From the NCBI RefSeq assembly GCF_032399705.1, contig NZ_CP135922.1:6510001-6574000 (forward strand): DNA of 64,000 nt, given 5' to 3'. The position numbers and the translations under genes are program-made. The notes beneath the pieces are model-generated. The model worked only from the letters and a program-made list of their open reading frames with translations. It was not told where the DNA came from and ran no database searches. The DNA is from Paenibacillus sp. BIC5C1 (GTDB taxonomy: Bacteria > Bacillota > Bacilli > Paenibacillales > Paenibacillaceae). Shown piece by piece: positions 27,794 through 37,128 of the stretch. Positions within the stretch are counted from its first letter, which is position 1. Every line of letters starts with the position of its first letter.

Positions 27794-27864
27794 ACTCGGG
27801 TCTGCAAACAATAGTTCATCTTATAATAAAAGCAAAATGATCAAGCCATAGAAAGGAACGGATT

Positions 27865-28008
27865 ATGGTTACATACGGATGCCTCGCCATATTGTTTCTT
27901 TTTGTCATTATAAAGGTGATTGCGTTCCTGCTTCATCGGCGCAAACCCGTTTCCCGGGAAGATGCCGATCGAACCCTCTACACTATTCTGAATGGCGAGC
28001 GTGATTGA
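27865..28008 (+). CDS. Small 47-aa membrane peptide
   Basis: Short frame reading MVTYGCLAILFLFVIIKV.. with one membrane helix (about residues 4-23), a basic HRRK segment, and an acidic tail ending NGERD. The ATG follows GAAAGGAACGGATT, an acceptable ribosome-binding site. Its stop lies two bases before the ATG of the zinc-ribbon gene, and that gene's possible TTG start overlaps it, so the two look co-transcribed and coupled. Function unknown; such peptides often act as membrane adaptors. Confidence 0.55.
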   Translation: MVTYGCLAILFLFVIIKVIAFLLHRRKPVSREDADRTLYTILNGERD

Positions 28009-28010
28009 GC

Positions 28011-28943
28011 ATGAGCACTAAACAAGTTGTATCCATCAGACCTTTTATAAGAACAACGCATGCGTTTCAAAAGTTGCGTGTTTGCAAGCGGTGTGGCCAG
28101 TACACCTGCCTGTGGGAGGACCACTGTACTGCCTGTGGACGCGGCACTCTTGCCAAAGTGGATGAACGCGCCTCTTCTCGCGTCAAACGGCGAATCGCAC
28201 GCGACCTATTTATCACGGTAATCCTTGGTGCAGCGGCCACCTATTTTGGTGAAACCATAGACCAAACGATGGCAGCAGCCAGTATCTCCCTCCTGTTTCT
28301 GGCTGGATTGATCTTCATGCAAAAGCGGTCCTTCCAAGTCGAACAACAGCGTGAACTCAAACGCATGCTGCGTCAGGATGAGGAAGCGATTCGCCAAGGC
28401 ATTAACCGGAATTGGGCTCTTGTCGCAGAAGCACGCAAGCAGGATGAAGCGTTAGCCTATGAAATGCTCCGGGAGATCGGTTCGCTCGTCTATAATGACC
28501 GGATTCGTCTGCAGCAGGTTGCGCTGCTGCAATCCTTTGTGCTGCGCAGTGATATGGACCTGCAGCTCAAACCTTTGCTGCTGCATAGCTTCGAGCGGCT
28601 GCTCGCTGAATATATCGGTGAAATCGCACGGCTGAAGCCCGAACTGGTCCGTGAAGATGCGATTAGGTATATCGCAACGTACGAAGTAAATATTTTGCAG
28701 CTGCACAACGGGATTCAGATTCTGACGGCTGTAGCCGCCGCCGCTGTACGCAAAAGTAAATATATTGAGTTGTTCCCAAGTCTTATTACCCGCTACGCGC
28801 GCTTTATGCCCAAAGATCGGTTTATGCGGCTCTATCAAACTCTGGAGCTGTATCCTGGTAAGGCACGCGGTGGGCTGGCGGAGTCGGTTGGTCGGGTCTA
28901 TAACGAGAAATATCGGGATTCGTACGCAGATGTTCGTGTGTAG
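28011..28943 (+). CDS. Zinc-ribbon membrane protein divergent from the vWA/tubulin cluster
   Basis: 310-aa protein of unrecognised family. An N-terminal zinc ribbon (CKRCGQY, then CTACGRG; two CxxC pairs around residues 25-48) is followed by two closely spaced membrane segments (about 68-105), then a ~200-residue helical domain beginning QVEQQRELKRMLRQDEEAIRQG. The domain order puts ribbon and helices in the cytosol. An in-frame TTG two codons earlier overlaps the stop of the 47-aa peptide. The gene diverges from the vWA/tubulin operon across the right repeat copy. The GTPase of that operon also has a zinc ribbon, so a functional link is possible but unproven. Confidence 0.55.
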   Translation: MSTKQVVSIRPFIRTTHAFQKLRVCKRCGQYTCLWEDHCTACGRGTLAKVDERASSRVKRRIARDLFITVILGAAATYFGETIDQTMAAASISLLFLAGLIFMQKRSFQVEQQRELKRMLRQDEEAIRQGINRNWALVAEARKQDEALAYEMLREIGSLVYNDRIRLQQVALLQSFVLRSDMDLQLKPLLLHSFERLLAEYIGEIARLKPELVREDAIRYIATYEVNILQLHNGIQILTAVAAAAVRKSKYIELFPSLITRYARFMPKDRFMRLYQTLELYPGKARGGLAESVGRVYNEKYRDSYADVRV

Positions 28944-29082
28944 AGCTGTTGTAAATGGACTCGAAATGTAAATTAGTGCAAACTCAATCCCTGTTATATA
29001 GACGAACCAAAATCTGTTTACCCCTGCATACGTACTGGAATTACGCGTGACATTGTATAGTTTTATCATATAAGTTTCCACG

Positions 29083-29121
29083 AAAAAACACCCCATCCTT
29101 AGGTCTAGGATGAGGTGTTTT
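29083..29121. terminator. Bidirectional terminator between zinc-ribbon and helicase genes
   Basis: Stem AAAACACC..ATCCT / AGGATGAGGTGTTTT. On the minus strand it ends in six T, on the plus strand in four, so it can end both convergent transcripts. Confidence 0.85.
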
Positions 29122-29178
29122 GATATTTGGAAAATGTATAGCGTTCTTCCAGATTACTCGCCATAGGTTCTATCGTTT

Positions 29179-30726
29179 TTACCGCCCGCGACGAGAATCG
29201 CGGCGGTCGCTCTTGGCCGGCCCACGTCCTGCGGAGTCCGGTCGGCGTGAACCTTCACTGCTGCGCCCGGAGCTGCGCTTGTCGGCGCTACGGCCGCCCC
29301 AGCCGCTACTGCGCTCATCGCCGCTGCGACCTGCACCGCGACTGCTGTCGCTGCTGCGCGCGGAACCACGGCCTGAGCTGCGCTCGTCGCCACTGCGGCC
29401 GCCACTACGACCACCGCTGCGTCCACCGCTGCGTCCAACTTCACCGCCACGGGAACCACCACGACCGCCACGTCCGCCTTCACTGCGGCCGGTACGTCCT
29501 GCGCCGCGACGGGCACTGCCTGTCCCAGCGGAGCGTCCGCCAGAACGTTCTTCATCACCCTGACTGTTGATGGAACGTCTATTGGCTCCAGTTGATGCTA
29601 CCGGACCTTCACTTGTCCACTGGATACGGGAAAGCTTCTGATTGGTGCCTTCCTCAATACGAGCGAGCTCAGGTCTGTCGTGCTGTGTCGCAAATGTCAC
29701 GGCAAGGCCCGTGCCGCCAGCACGACCCGTACGGCCGATCCGGTGGATATAGCTTTCCGCATCATGCGGCATATCGTAGTTGAATACATGCGTTACGCCT
29801 TCAACATCCAGTCCGCGTGCAGCAACATCCGTAGCAACAAGGATTTGCAATTTCGCGTCGCGGAATGCTTTCATTACATTCTCACGCTTGGATTGGGACA
29901 GGTCTCCATGAAGTTCATCGCTCGCATAACCTGCTTCACGCAGATCTTCGTTCAGCTTGGATGCACGGCGCTTGGTCCGGCAAAAAACAATCGCCAGGTA
30001 AGGGCGATACGTATCAATCATGCCGCGAAGTGCCTCAAGCTTGCCACGATCCGTGCACTCCAGCACCTGCTGGCGAATCTGATTGATCGGAATCACAGAC
30101 TTGGAGGATACCTTCACATCCTCCGGATCTTTCATGTAATTCTTCGCCAAGATGCGAATGCCTTTCGGCATCGTTGCCGAGAACAGCATCGTCTGACGTT
30201 TGTGTGGCAGTTCACGAAGGATGGTCTCCACATCATCCAGGAAGCCCATGTGCAGCATTTGATCGGCTTCATCCAGCACCAGTTTTTTCACATTATCCAG
30301 CTTCAACGTGCCACGACGCAGATGGTCCAGGAGACGCCCCGGCGTACCAATCACGATCTGTGTACCGTTTTGCAATTTGCGGAGCTGCTTGTCCACATCT
30401 TGTCCGCCGTATACCGCGAGAACATGCAGCTTATCGTCGTTTGCAGTCAGCTTCTTCGCTTCTTCCGTAATTTGCAGCGCCAACTCCCGCGTAGGAGCAA
30501 TAATCAGTGCTTGCGGCGAGCGGTCGGATACGTTAATTTTCTGAATAATCGGCAGCAGAAAAGCCAGCGTTTTCCCTGTACCCGTCTGTGCCTCAGCAAT
30601 AATATCGCGCCCACCCAGCAGTACCGGAATCGAACGCTCCTGTACCGGAGTCGGCACGGCGATACCCTGATGTTTCAGGATCTCGCACCATTCCGGGCGA
30701 ATGCCCAGTTGTTCAAAGTTTGCCAA
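29179..30726 (-). CDS. DEAD-box RNA helicase with RGG/SG-rich tail (CshA-like)
   Basis: 515-aa ATP-dependent RNA helicase acting in RNA decay or ribosome assembly. All motifs are visible: Q motif near residue 22, motif I AQTGTGKT, Ia APTRELALQ, DEAD in VLDEADQM, III SATMP, V ATDVAARGLD and VI HRIGRTGR. From about residue 370 the protein turns into a low-complexity Ser/Gly/Arg tail with repeats GGRSGGRSGGRSG, an RNA-binding, probably disordered region. The start is TTG, supported by AGAGGTG six bases upstream. It is monocistronic with a long A/T-rich 5' region, as is common for cold-responsive helicases. Confidence 0.93.
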   Translation of the reverse strand: MANFEQLGIRPEWCEILKHQGIAVPTPVQERSIPVLLGGRDIIAEAQTGTGKTLAFLLPIIQKINVSDRSPQALIIAPTRELALQITEEAKKLTANDDKLHVLAVYGGQDVDKQLRKLQNGTQIVIGTPGRLLDHLRRGTLKLDNVKKLVLDEADQMLHMGFLDDVETILRELPHKRQTMLFSATMPKGIRILAKNYMKDPEDVKVSSKSVIPINQIRQQVLECTDRGKLEALRGMIDTYRPYLAIVFCRTKRRASKLNEDLREAGYASDELHGDLSQSKRENVMKAFRDAKLQILVATDVAARGLDVEGVTHVFNYDMPHDAESYIHRIGRTGRAGGTGLAVTFATQHDRPELARIEEGTNQKLSRIQWTSEGPVASTGANRRSINSQGDEERSGGRSAGTGSARRGAGRTGRSEGGRGGRGGSRGGEVGRSGGRSGGRSGGRSGDERSSGRGSARSSDSSRGAGRSGDERSSGWGGRSADKRSSGRSSEGSRRPDSAGRGPAKSDRRDSRRGR

Positions 30727-31345
30727 TCGTTACACCTCTGTATATTCATTTAGATAAGTCCATTTCATAATTGCTTTCACTTGGCTTCAATCAAGACTAG
30801 TTTTCCGTATATCAATCATGATTATGAAATGAATTTTTTAAAAAGCAATCGGTCCGTTGCTCTTCTTCTCCATACCCTGTAGTTTACACGTTAGTCAAGC
30901 AAAACAAAAGGGGATCGGGCGTTACACCCTCAACTTGTAGCACAAAATCCCAAGATCAGTGTGACTTATAGCGACCAAGTGAGCTTAAGGATAGCTTTGA
31001 GAGCAACTATAGGAGCTTCCCTGAGAATGGTGACTACCACTTTATCACTAATTTCAACGAATCCAGTACACCCTATTCCGACAATTAGAACCGTTTGGAA
31101 TTTCTAACGAACTCGAGCCACCTTATTACCCGGAAATACAAGCAGAACGGCTACAGTATTGGTGAGGTCGGCAAAATAAGATGTCTGAGATTCTTTAGAA
31201 TAACGAAAACATCAAATAACCGCATATAAGACGTGCCAGGTTCGTTAGAACTTACGCAGAGTGAAAGACACAACCTTCAACACAATAACATCAACCACTA
31301 AAACTAGCATTACCACTCCAACGCAGTGCACACCATCCTCTAATA
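30727..31345. other. Long intergenic region without a gene
   Basis: About 620 bases between the helicase start and the SulP terminator. The first 150 bases should hold the helicase leader and promoter. The rest has short frames only, with no ribosome-binding site or protein-like composition, and I see no RNA gene. Confidence 0.5.
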
Positions 31346-31395
31346 AAAACAGCGGCGCCCTCTTCCGACTTAAATCCGGAAAAATCGCGCTGCTG
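31346..31395 (-). terminator. Terminator of the SulP transporter gene
   Basis: Minus-strand hairpin pairing CAGC..CGCG with CGCCGCTG around an inner TCCGGATTTAAGTCGGA stem, then TTTTTATT. It lies about 45 bases past the stop. Confidence 0.65.
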
Positions 31396-31437
31396 ATAAA
31401 AAATAACTTTTTTGTTGTCTACTTCGTTGCAACCAAG

Positions 31438-32889
31438 TTACGAACTGTGCCCTTGCACCGTGGCAAAACCGCTCTTCTCAAGCAAACGAGAGCTTTCCTC
31501 ATTCAGTCCGCGAAGATGCACCGTTTTGCCCAGTTTCGCATATTTGAACTTCACTTTACCAATGGCAACAACCGCCGTGTTATCCCAAATATGTGAGCCC
31601 CCAAAATCAATCGTGATTTCCTGAGGATCAGCCTCAGCATTGAACTCATCAACGAAGCGGGAAGATGAACCAAAGAAGAACGGTCCGTGAATACGGTACA
31701 CCTTCTGTCCCTGCTCCTCATTTGCCTGAACACGAATCTTGGTCTGTTTCCAACCAAAATGAAGCACACTAAGCACAACGCCGACCATCACACCGATAGA
31801 CAGATCGTGGGTATACACCACAATAGCAACCGTGACTACCATAACGAAGGCTTCCGCACGTGGCAAACGCGCAATATTCTTGATGGAACTCCAGTCAAAC
31901 GTACCAATGCACACCATAAACATCACACCAACGAGTGCACCCATTGGCACCTCTTTCACCACACCACTAAGCAATAACAACAATATGGCCAGAAAAGCAC
32001 CAGCCGTAAATGTGGATAATCGACCTCGTCCACCAGATTTCACATTAATAACCGACTGTCCAATCATCGCGCAACCACCCATGCCACCGAAAAGGCCATT
32101 AACGAAGTTGGCAATCCCCTGACCACGTACTTCACGGTTTTTGCTGCTCTTGGTCTCGGTCATTTCATCCACAATCGTTGCAGTCAGCAAAGATTCCAGC
32201 AAACCTACCAGAGCCATCGTGAACGAATAAGGCAAAAGGATCATTAGCGTATTGAGGGACCAGTCGATATTCGGCAGATGGAACATAGGCAGGGTACTCG
32301 TGAGATTCCCCATATCACCTACGGTTTTGACGTCCAGATGTAACAAAGCCGTAATGATCGTCATGATTACAATAGCAATCAGTGGAGCCGGAACGCTTTT
32401 GAAAAAACGTGGCAAAATATAAATAATCGCCAACGTACCCGCTACCATCGCATACATAATCCAATTAGCACCCGTGAAATGGGTAAGCTGAGCCATAAAG
32501 ATGAGAATCGCCAGTGCATTCACAAACCCGGTCAGTACGGAATGAGGCACAAATGTAATAAACCGACCCACCTTGAAAATCCCCAGAATAAACTGAATTA
32601 TACCTGTCAGAATTGTAGCGGCAAACAGATACTCCACGCCATAATCCTTGACGAGTCCCACCATCAGTACCGCCATAGCGCCCGTTGCTGCCGAGATCAT
32701 GCCCGGTCTTCCGCCCGCAATTGAGATCACGATGGCAATCGTAATTGAAGCGTACAATCCGACCATCGGATCGACACCCGCAATGATCGAGAAGGCAATG
32801 GCTTCCGGAATAAGCGCCAGCGCTACCGTTATGCCTGCCAGCACGTCTCCGCGAATGTTACCAAACCATTGTTGTTTTAAAGTATTCAT
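31438..32889 (-). CDS. SulP-family anion transporter with STAS domain
   Basis: 483-aa transporter of the SLC26/SulP family. Residues 1-~370 form the membrane domain with the signature [21 protein letters not shown] and the preceding [11 protein letters not shown] segment. After a short linker, a C-terminal STAS domain ([21 protein letters not shown] through [12 protein letters not shown]) is slightly shorter than usual. Members carry sulfate, bicarbonate or other anions; the short bacterial type resembles BicA-like sodium-bicarbonate transporters, but the substrate cannot be read here. The ATG has AAAGGA four bases upstream. A long structured leader precedes it and a terminator follows, so it is monocistronic. 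Confidence 0.9.
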   Translation of the reverse strand: MNTLKQQWFGNIRGDVLAGITVALALIPEAIAFSIIAGVDPMVGLYASITIAIVISIAGGRPGMISAATGAMAVLMVGLVKDYGVEYLFAATILTGIIQFILGIFKVGRFITFVPHSVLTGFVNALAILIFMAQLTHFTGANWIMYAMVAGTLAIIYILPRFFKSVPAPLIAIVIMTIITALLHLDVKTVGDMGNLTSTLPMFHLPNIDWSLNTLMILLPYSFTMALVGLLESLLTATIVDEMTETKSSKNREVRGQGIANFVNGLFGGMGGCAMIGQSVINVKSGGRGRLSTFTAGAFLAILLLLLSGVVKEVPMGALVGVMFMVCIGTFDWSSIKNIARLPRAEAFVMVVTVAIVVYTHDLSIGVMVGVVLSVLHFGWKQTKIRVQANEEQGQKVYRIHGPFFFGSSSRFVDEFNAEADPQEITIDFGGSHIWDNTAVVAIGKVKFKYAKLGKTVHLRGLNEESSRLLEKSGFATVQGHSS

Positions 32890-33238
32890 ATCGTCCTTTG
32901 CCGGTCCTCCTACGTATTTAAACTCAAAATTGTCTTATCTACTGAACGGCAATGGAATGGTTCGTCACTGAGCAACTACAACAGACAACACAAAACAGCC
33001 GAATACCCTCCCGCAAAAATGTGTCTGTATAAGTTGAAAACACGTGGGTTGACCATGATCGGAATAAGATATCCGATATCATGTCCGTACATGTCTCGTC
33101 CGTTCCAGTGTGCACCTCTTATTTCCACTCCAACATTCAGGTGTCTTGCTTTCGAGACATCATGAACCAATCATGATGTCTCTAGGTTTTCCCCTCTCAG
33201 AAAAACCGGGTCCGTTAATGTACTGACCTATTATTATA
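32890..33238 (-). other. Long structured 5' leader of the SulP gene
   Basis: A -10 TATAAT at 33233-33238 implies a leader of about 335 bases. It contains a perfect 12-bp inverted repeat GAGACATCATGA (33154-33182, 5-base loop) and a second hairpin (33051-33085, GACCATGATCGGA against TCCGATATCATGTC). It does not match a riboswitch consensus I know. A 64-codon open frame here lacks a start context and looks accidental. Confidence 0.5.
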
Positions 33239-33376
33239 GTCCCAGTGTCTCTTCTACACGAACAGAGTATGTATCCGCAATTGGTATATTATCTTGTATT
33301 ATCTCTTATTTATGTAAAATATCTCAGTTATGCTCTGTTTATCTTATATATGCATCACCAAGCCATGACCAAACCC

Positions 33377-33420
33377 AAAAAAAGTCGTTACTGCTCCCCT
33401 GCTAGGAAGCGTTAACGACT
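33377..33420 (-). terminator. Terminator of the phasin-like/AarF operon
   Basis: Minus-strand stem AGTCGTTA / TAACGACT with an inner GC-rich stem, followed by T6. It lies 20 bases after the AarF stop. Confidence 0.88.
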
Positions 33421-33439
33421 CTCTTGATTACGCTTATAC

Positions 33440-35110
33440 TTAAAATCTTCCCGATTTAAATATCGAATAAAGCAGAAAGGCCACCATCAGAATGGCTACC
33501 AGAAAACCGATCTCAATGACCGGAATATCCCATAACATGGTGGACTGGTGACTAATCGAAGAACCGATGATCAACCCAACCATAATGATACAAAATGCGA
33601 GCAGTACAATACTGAAGGACAGCCGATTACTGATCTGGTCCATTCTGCGCATGAGCGCGTCCAGTTCAGGGACACTGATCTCCAGCCGCAGTTTTCCTTT
33701 GCTAATAATGGAAGACAATTGCCTTAACTGCCCAGGCAGACCCATGACACTCTCAGCCATATCAGCCGCGCTGCGGAACACCCGATTCCTGATCCTTCCT
33801 GGATTAAAACGTTCCTTGATCAGCTTGCGGCCAAATGGTTCTGCCATATCCACGATACTCAAGGTAGGATCGAGATGTTCGATAACACCTTCCATGGTAA
33901 GCAGCGACTTCCCTAGCAGCAGAATATCAGCAGGCATGACGACCCGATGCCGCTGGGCTACACCGAACAGATCGTTCAATGCTTGTCCCACACTAATTTT
34001 GGAAAAGGGAATATCATAGTATTTGGTGCGCAGCTTATCCAGATCGCTATGAAGTCCTCGCAGATCCATATCATCCGGCATCATGCCCAGCTTCTCGATC
34101 GCCCGAATCATGCTGTCCGTATCTTTGCGCATCAATCCGATGATGAGGGAAGCCAGGTGCTGCTTCATCTCATCGCTCAGACTGCCCACCATGCCAAAAT
34201 CAATAAAGGCAAGCCTGCCATCCTTCAGAACCATCAGATTACCCGGATGTGGATCGGCATGAAAGAATCCATGAATAAAGATCTGATTCAACAGTGAATC
34301 CACCAGCCGCTGCGCAATGTTATTCAGATCATGCCCACGTTTAATCAACTCGTCACGGTCATTCAGCTTGATACCTTCAATGTACTCCATGGTAAGCACA
34401 CGAGAAGACGTTTGATCCCAGTAGATCACCGGTATTTTTACTTTGCCATCCTGCTGATATTGCTGTGCAATCTTCTCCGTATTACGACCCTCAACGGTAT
34501 AATCCAGCTCGGCCATCAGTGCCTGAGCATACTCTTCTACCATTTGCGGAATCTGATATTGCTTTACCCAATCCCAGCGTTTCTCCGCCATGGACGTCAA
34601 TTCTCTTAAAATATCCAGATCGCGCTGAACGATACGCGATATACCGGGCCGCTGAATCTTAATAGCTACGGCCTCACCGCTTCGGAGTTTACCCAGATGC
34701 ACCTGTCCAATACTAGCCGCAGCCACAGGGGTATCCTCGAACCGGGAAAAGATCTCCTCCAGTGGTGTATCCAATTCCTGTTCCAAAATACCCCGTGCTG
34801 TCTCCGAGGAAAACGGCGGGACTTGATCCTGCAGCTTCACCAATTCCCGAATCACAGACTCGGGCAACAGATCCGCCCTTGTGCTTGCCAGTTGCCCCAG
34901 CTTAACGAAAGCTGGCCCCAGCTCCTGCAGCACGAGTCGTATGCGTTCACTTAATGTCTTGGTGGTGTGGGCTTCACGCGACATCCACCGCCGGGGTATG
35001 GCTAGCAACTGGAACAAACCCAGCTCCTCAACCATATAACCGAAGCCATGACGCACCAGCGCCATGGCAATTTCCCGGTATCTGCCGACATGTTTGATTC
35101 GCACAGCCAT
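33440..35110 (-). CDS. ABC1/AarF/UbiB family atypical kinase
   Basis: 556-aa protein-kinase-like ATPase associated with membrane lipid or quinone metabolism. Motifs: KLGQLASTRADLLP (KxGQ), Ala-rich loop AAASIGQVH, invariant Lys in AVAIKIQRPG, HADPHPGNL catalytic loop and DFG in FIDFGMVG. Two C-terminal membrane helices (about 500-550) anchor it. The ATG directly abuts the stop of the phasin-like gene (TAG then ATG), so it is translationally coupled. Quinone biosynthesis genes are absent nearby; the function in Firmicutes is poorly known. Confidence 0.92.
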   Translation of the reverse strand: MAVRIKHVGRYREIAMALVRHGFGYMVEELGLFQLLAIPRRWMSREAHTTKTLSERIRLVLQELGPAFVKLGQLASTRADLLPESVIRELVKLQDQVPPFSSETARGILEQELDTPLEEIFSRFEDTPVAAASIGQVHLGKLRSGEAVAIKIQRPGISRIVQRDLDILRELTSMAEKRWDWVKQYQIPQMVEEYAQALMAELDYTVEGRNTEKIAQQYQQDGKVKIPVIYWDQTSSRVLTMEYIEGIKLNDRDELIKRGHDLNNIAQRLVDSLLNQIFIHGFFHADPHPGNLMVLKDGRLAFIDFGMVGSLSDEMKQHLASLIIGLMRKDTDSMIRAIEKLGMMPDDMDLRGLHSDLDKLRTKYYDIPFSKISVGQALNDLFGVAQRHRVVMPADILLLGKSLLTMEGVIEHLDPTLSIVDMAEPFGRKLIKERFNPGRIRNRVFRSAADMAESVMGLPGQLRQLSSIISKGKLRLEISVPELDALMRRMDQISNRLSFSIVLLAFCIIMVGLIIGSSISHQSTMLWDIPVIEIGFLVAILMVAFLLYSIFKSGRF

Positions 35111-35488
35111 CTACTCGATCTCGTTTCCTTTGAGAGGAGGAACTTCAAGTGGAGCTGGGGATACATCAGGTTGAAGCTGTGGTGTGTGACCCAGTTCCGC
35201 AAGCTTTTTCTCAAGGACGGCAACACGCTGTTCCAAACTGGTTACATCACTCTCGGATGGAACGCCCACTTCCTGAAGAACGCGCTTGACCTGTTCGTGA
35301 ATCATTCTTTTGAACTGGCCCTGCTCTTCATCGCCCCGTTCCATCAGGCGTTCAACCAACGCTTTGGATTCACCAGGTGCCAGTTCCCCGCGCTTGACCA
35401 GATCATCCACGGTTTTCTCAATTTTCTCCTTGCTTACAACAGTAAGACCGAGCCCTAACGAGATTGCCTTTTTGAACAAATCGCTCAT
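35111..35488 (-). CDS. Phasin-like coiled-coil protein
   Basis: 125-aa protein beginning MSDLFKKAISLGLGLTVVSKEK, with an amphipathic or membrane-contacting start, a helical middle, a leucine-rich coiled coil (VTSLEQRVAVLEKKLAEL) and a Pro-rich tail. This layout matches the phasin/PHA-synthesis-regulator-like proteins found beside AarF kinases in Paenibacillus. The ATG chosen has AGGAGG nine bases upstream; an ATG three codons earlier touches that site. It is first in the two-gene operon with the AarF-like kinase, so a membrane-surface partner role is likely (inference). Confidence 0.75.
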   Translation of the reverse strand: MSDLFKKAISLGLGLTVVSKEKIEKTVDDLVKRGELAPGESKALVERLMERGDEEQGQFKRMIHEQVKRVLQEVGVPSESDVTSLEQRVAVLEKKLAELGHTPQLQPDVSPAPLEVPPLKGNEIE

Positions 35489-35560
35489 TCTTGTCATCCT
35501 CCTCTTCGTTGATCTCTATAGTATACCCCTAATCAGCTGCTCACAAAAGAAACGGTCAGG

Positions 35561-36199
35561 CTATACGTAGCGCGCAGCCCATTTTCCTGCTTGCAGAATT
35601 AACTGACGATAGGTTTCATGGGCAAAAGATGGTACATGATGTCCTGGCATCAGGTAAACAATGCGTCCAACACCATATCTATGCGCCCAAGCTGCGGGCT
35701 TCGGCCCTTCTTCGGATTGATACTCCAGCAGAACTTTCGTTTCTGCAAATGAACCGAACTCGAACTGATAAGGCTCTTCCTCCATCGTAAATCCCGAAAT
35801 GCCTTCCGTAACTGGATGGCTCTCTGCCGTTACTGTGAACTCTAGTGGGGCATAAGGTGGATGATGCAGGAATTTGGCACCAATCATCTGCTTCAGCTCA
35901 TAACGATTTTGGAGCGAAATTCCGTTATGTATAATGAGCAGTCCACCTCCATTACTAACATAGGACAATAAGCCTGCTGTCTGCTGAGGAGAGACTTTTC
36001 CCTTCCAATCATCCATGTAGCAGATACACACATCAAAACCGGTTATATTTTCTTGCAGCAGCATGTTGCGATTCTCACTGCACTGCACAGTCATAGTATC
36101 GTGAAAAATCCGACTAATTTCCGCATCCACCCCTTGCAGCGGATGCCAGTCCGGATGAGTATAATCACCAAGTAACAACGCTTTTTTACGATGATCCAT
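35561..36199 (-). CDS. ThuA-like domain protein
   Basis: 212-aa cytosolic protein with the class I glutamine-amidotransferase-like fold of the ThuA (trehalose utilisation) family. Typical segments are ALLLGDYTHPDWHPL at the start, YVSNGGGLLIIHNGIS, a GAKFLHHPPY loop, ESHPVTEG, and the end motif GRIVYLMPGHHVPSF. The usual catalytic Cys of amidotransferases is absent, as in this family. Family members act in sugar metabolism without a defined reaction. ATG with AAGGAG nine bases upstream. It follows the SDR gene by 35 bases and is probably co-transcribed with it. Confidence 0.85.
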   Translation of the reverse strand: MDHRKKALLLGDYTHPDWHPLQGVDAEISRIFHDTMTVQCSENRNMLLQENITGFDVCICYMDDWKGKVSPQQTAGLLSYVSNGGGLLIIHNGISLQNRYELKQMIGAKFLHHPPYAPLEFTVTAESHPVTEGISGFTMEEEPYQFEFGSFAETKVLLEYQSEEGPKPAAWAHRYGVGRIVYLMPGHHVPSFAHETYRQLILQAGKWAARYV

Positions 36200-36234
36200 C
36201 AATAAAAACTCCTTTCAAATTACCTATAACAGAA

Positions 36235-36957
36235 TTACCAAGGAAGGGTATCCCCCTTGTAATCTACATACGCGGGCGAATCGCCCATAAACTCCTTATG
36301 GCGATCGATGAGTGCTGTGATATGCTGAGCCGATTGATCTGGCGTAAGGTCCGCATCGGTATTTAATTCCCCGCTCATATAACTCTGTACCCAGCCGGGA
36401 TGTATCAGCATCACTTGCCCACCCTCATTTTTCAGACCATTATGCACAAGGCGGGCCTGCATGTTTAACGCAGATTTGGACATACAATAGGCGAACCATC
36501 CATCCCGGCTACACTGCTCAATACTGCCTGCCTCCGAAGATATATCGACGATCAGCTTGTTTGTCCCTTGCAGAAGGAGGGGCAATAAGGCATGAGTCAC
36601 ACGTAATGTCCCCAGGGTATTTACATTGAATACTTCTGCCATCTCCGCCATATTTAACGGTCCGCGGATATGATCGGTAATACTTCCTAGTATAGCCGCA
36701 TTATTGATAAGCATATCCAAATGCTCTGTATCCAGCTTAAGTGTCTCCGTGAACAAAGCTACGGACAGATCATCCGCAATGTCCAGTTCGATGATGCGTA
36801 AATGTTTTGGATAGGCATCCGTCAGAGTGCGAATTCCTTCGGACTCTTCCATGTCCAACCCTGCCGCATAAACGATATAACCTCTCTTCAGCATTTGTGC
36901 CGTCAGAGCCAACCCCAGTCCCCGGGCTGCCCCGGTTACACATACGGTTTTCATCAT
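36235..36957 (-). CDS. Short-chain dehydrogenase/reductase
   Basis: 240-aa classical SDR. The NAD(P)-binding motif TGAARGLGLALT is at residues 8-19, the Asn-Ala-Ala motif in INNAAIL, catalytic Ser in VDISSEAGS and Tyr-x3-Lys in YCMSKSALN. The acidic residue after the second strand (GLDMEE) suggests NAD rather than NADP. It is followed by the ThuA-like gene, so both may work on a sugar derivative, but the substrate is not evident. Start ATG preceded by GGGAGGGACAGC. Confidence 0.9.
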   Translation of the reverse strand: MMKTVCVTGAARGLGLALTAQMLKRGYIVYAAGLDMEESEGIRTLTDAYPKHLRIIELDIADDLSVALFTETLKLDTEHLDMLINNAAILGSITDHIRGPLNMAEMAEVFNVNTLGTLRVTHALLPLLLQGTNKLIVDISSEAGSIEQCSRDGWFAYCMSKSALNMQARLVHNGLKNEGGQVMLIHPGWVQSYMSGELNTDADLTPDQSAQHITALIDRHKEFMGDSPAYVDYKGDTLPW

Positions 36958-37128
36958 GCTGTCCCTCCCTCACAAGCTTAATCTGTCTTTAATTCATTCC
37001 ACATTATTATCCAAAAACCTTTAATTATGAATGGGTACAACTAACTTCACGACCAAAGTCTCAGGTGAATTTCCTTGAATCAGAGTCGTTCAGTTTATAG
37101 AGAGTGAACCGATCATAGAGACAAAAAC

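Noticed and set aside
29120..29570. Long plus-strand and other-frame open frames over the helicase tail
   Set aside because: Arg/Pro- or Ala/Val-rich translations produced by GC-rich repeats on the opposite strand; no ribosome-binding site.
32976..33170. 64-codon open frame upstream of the SulP gene
   Set aside because: No ribosome-binding site and it spans the predicted RNA hairpins; no protein-like composition.
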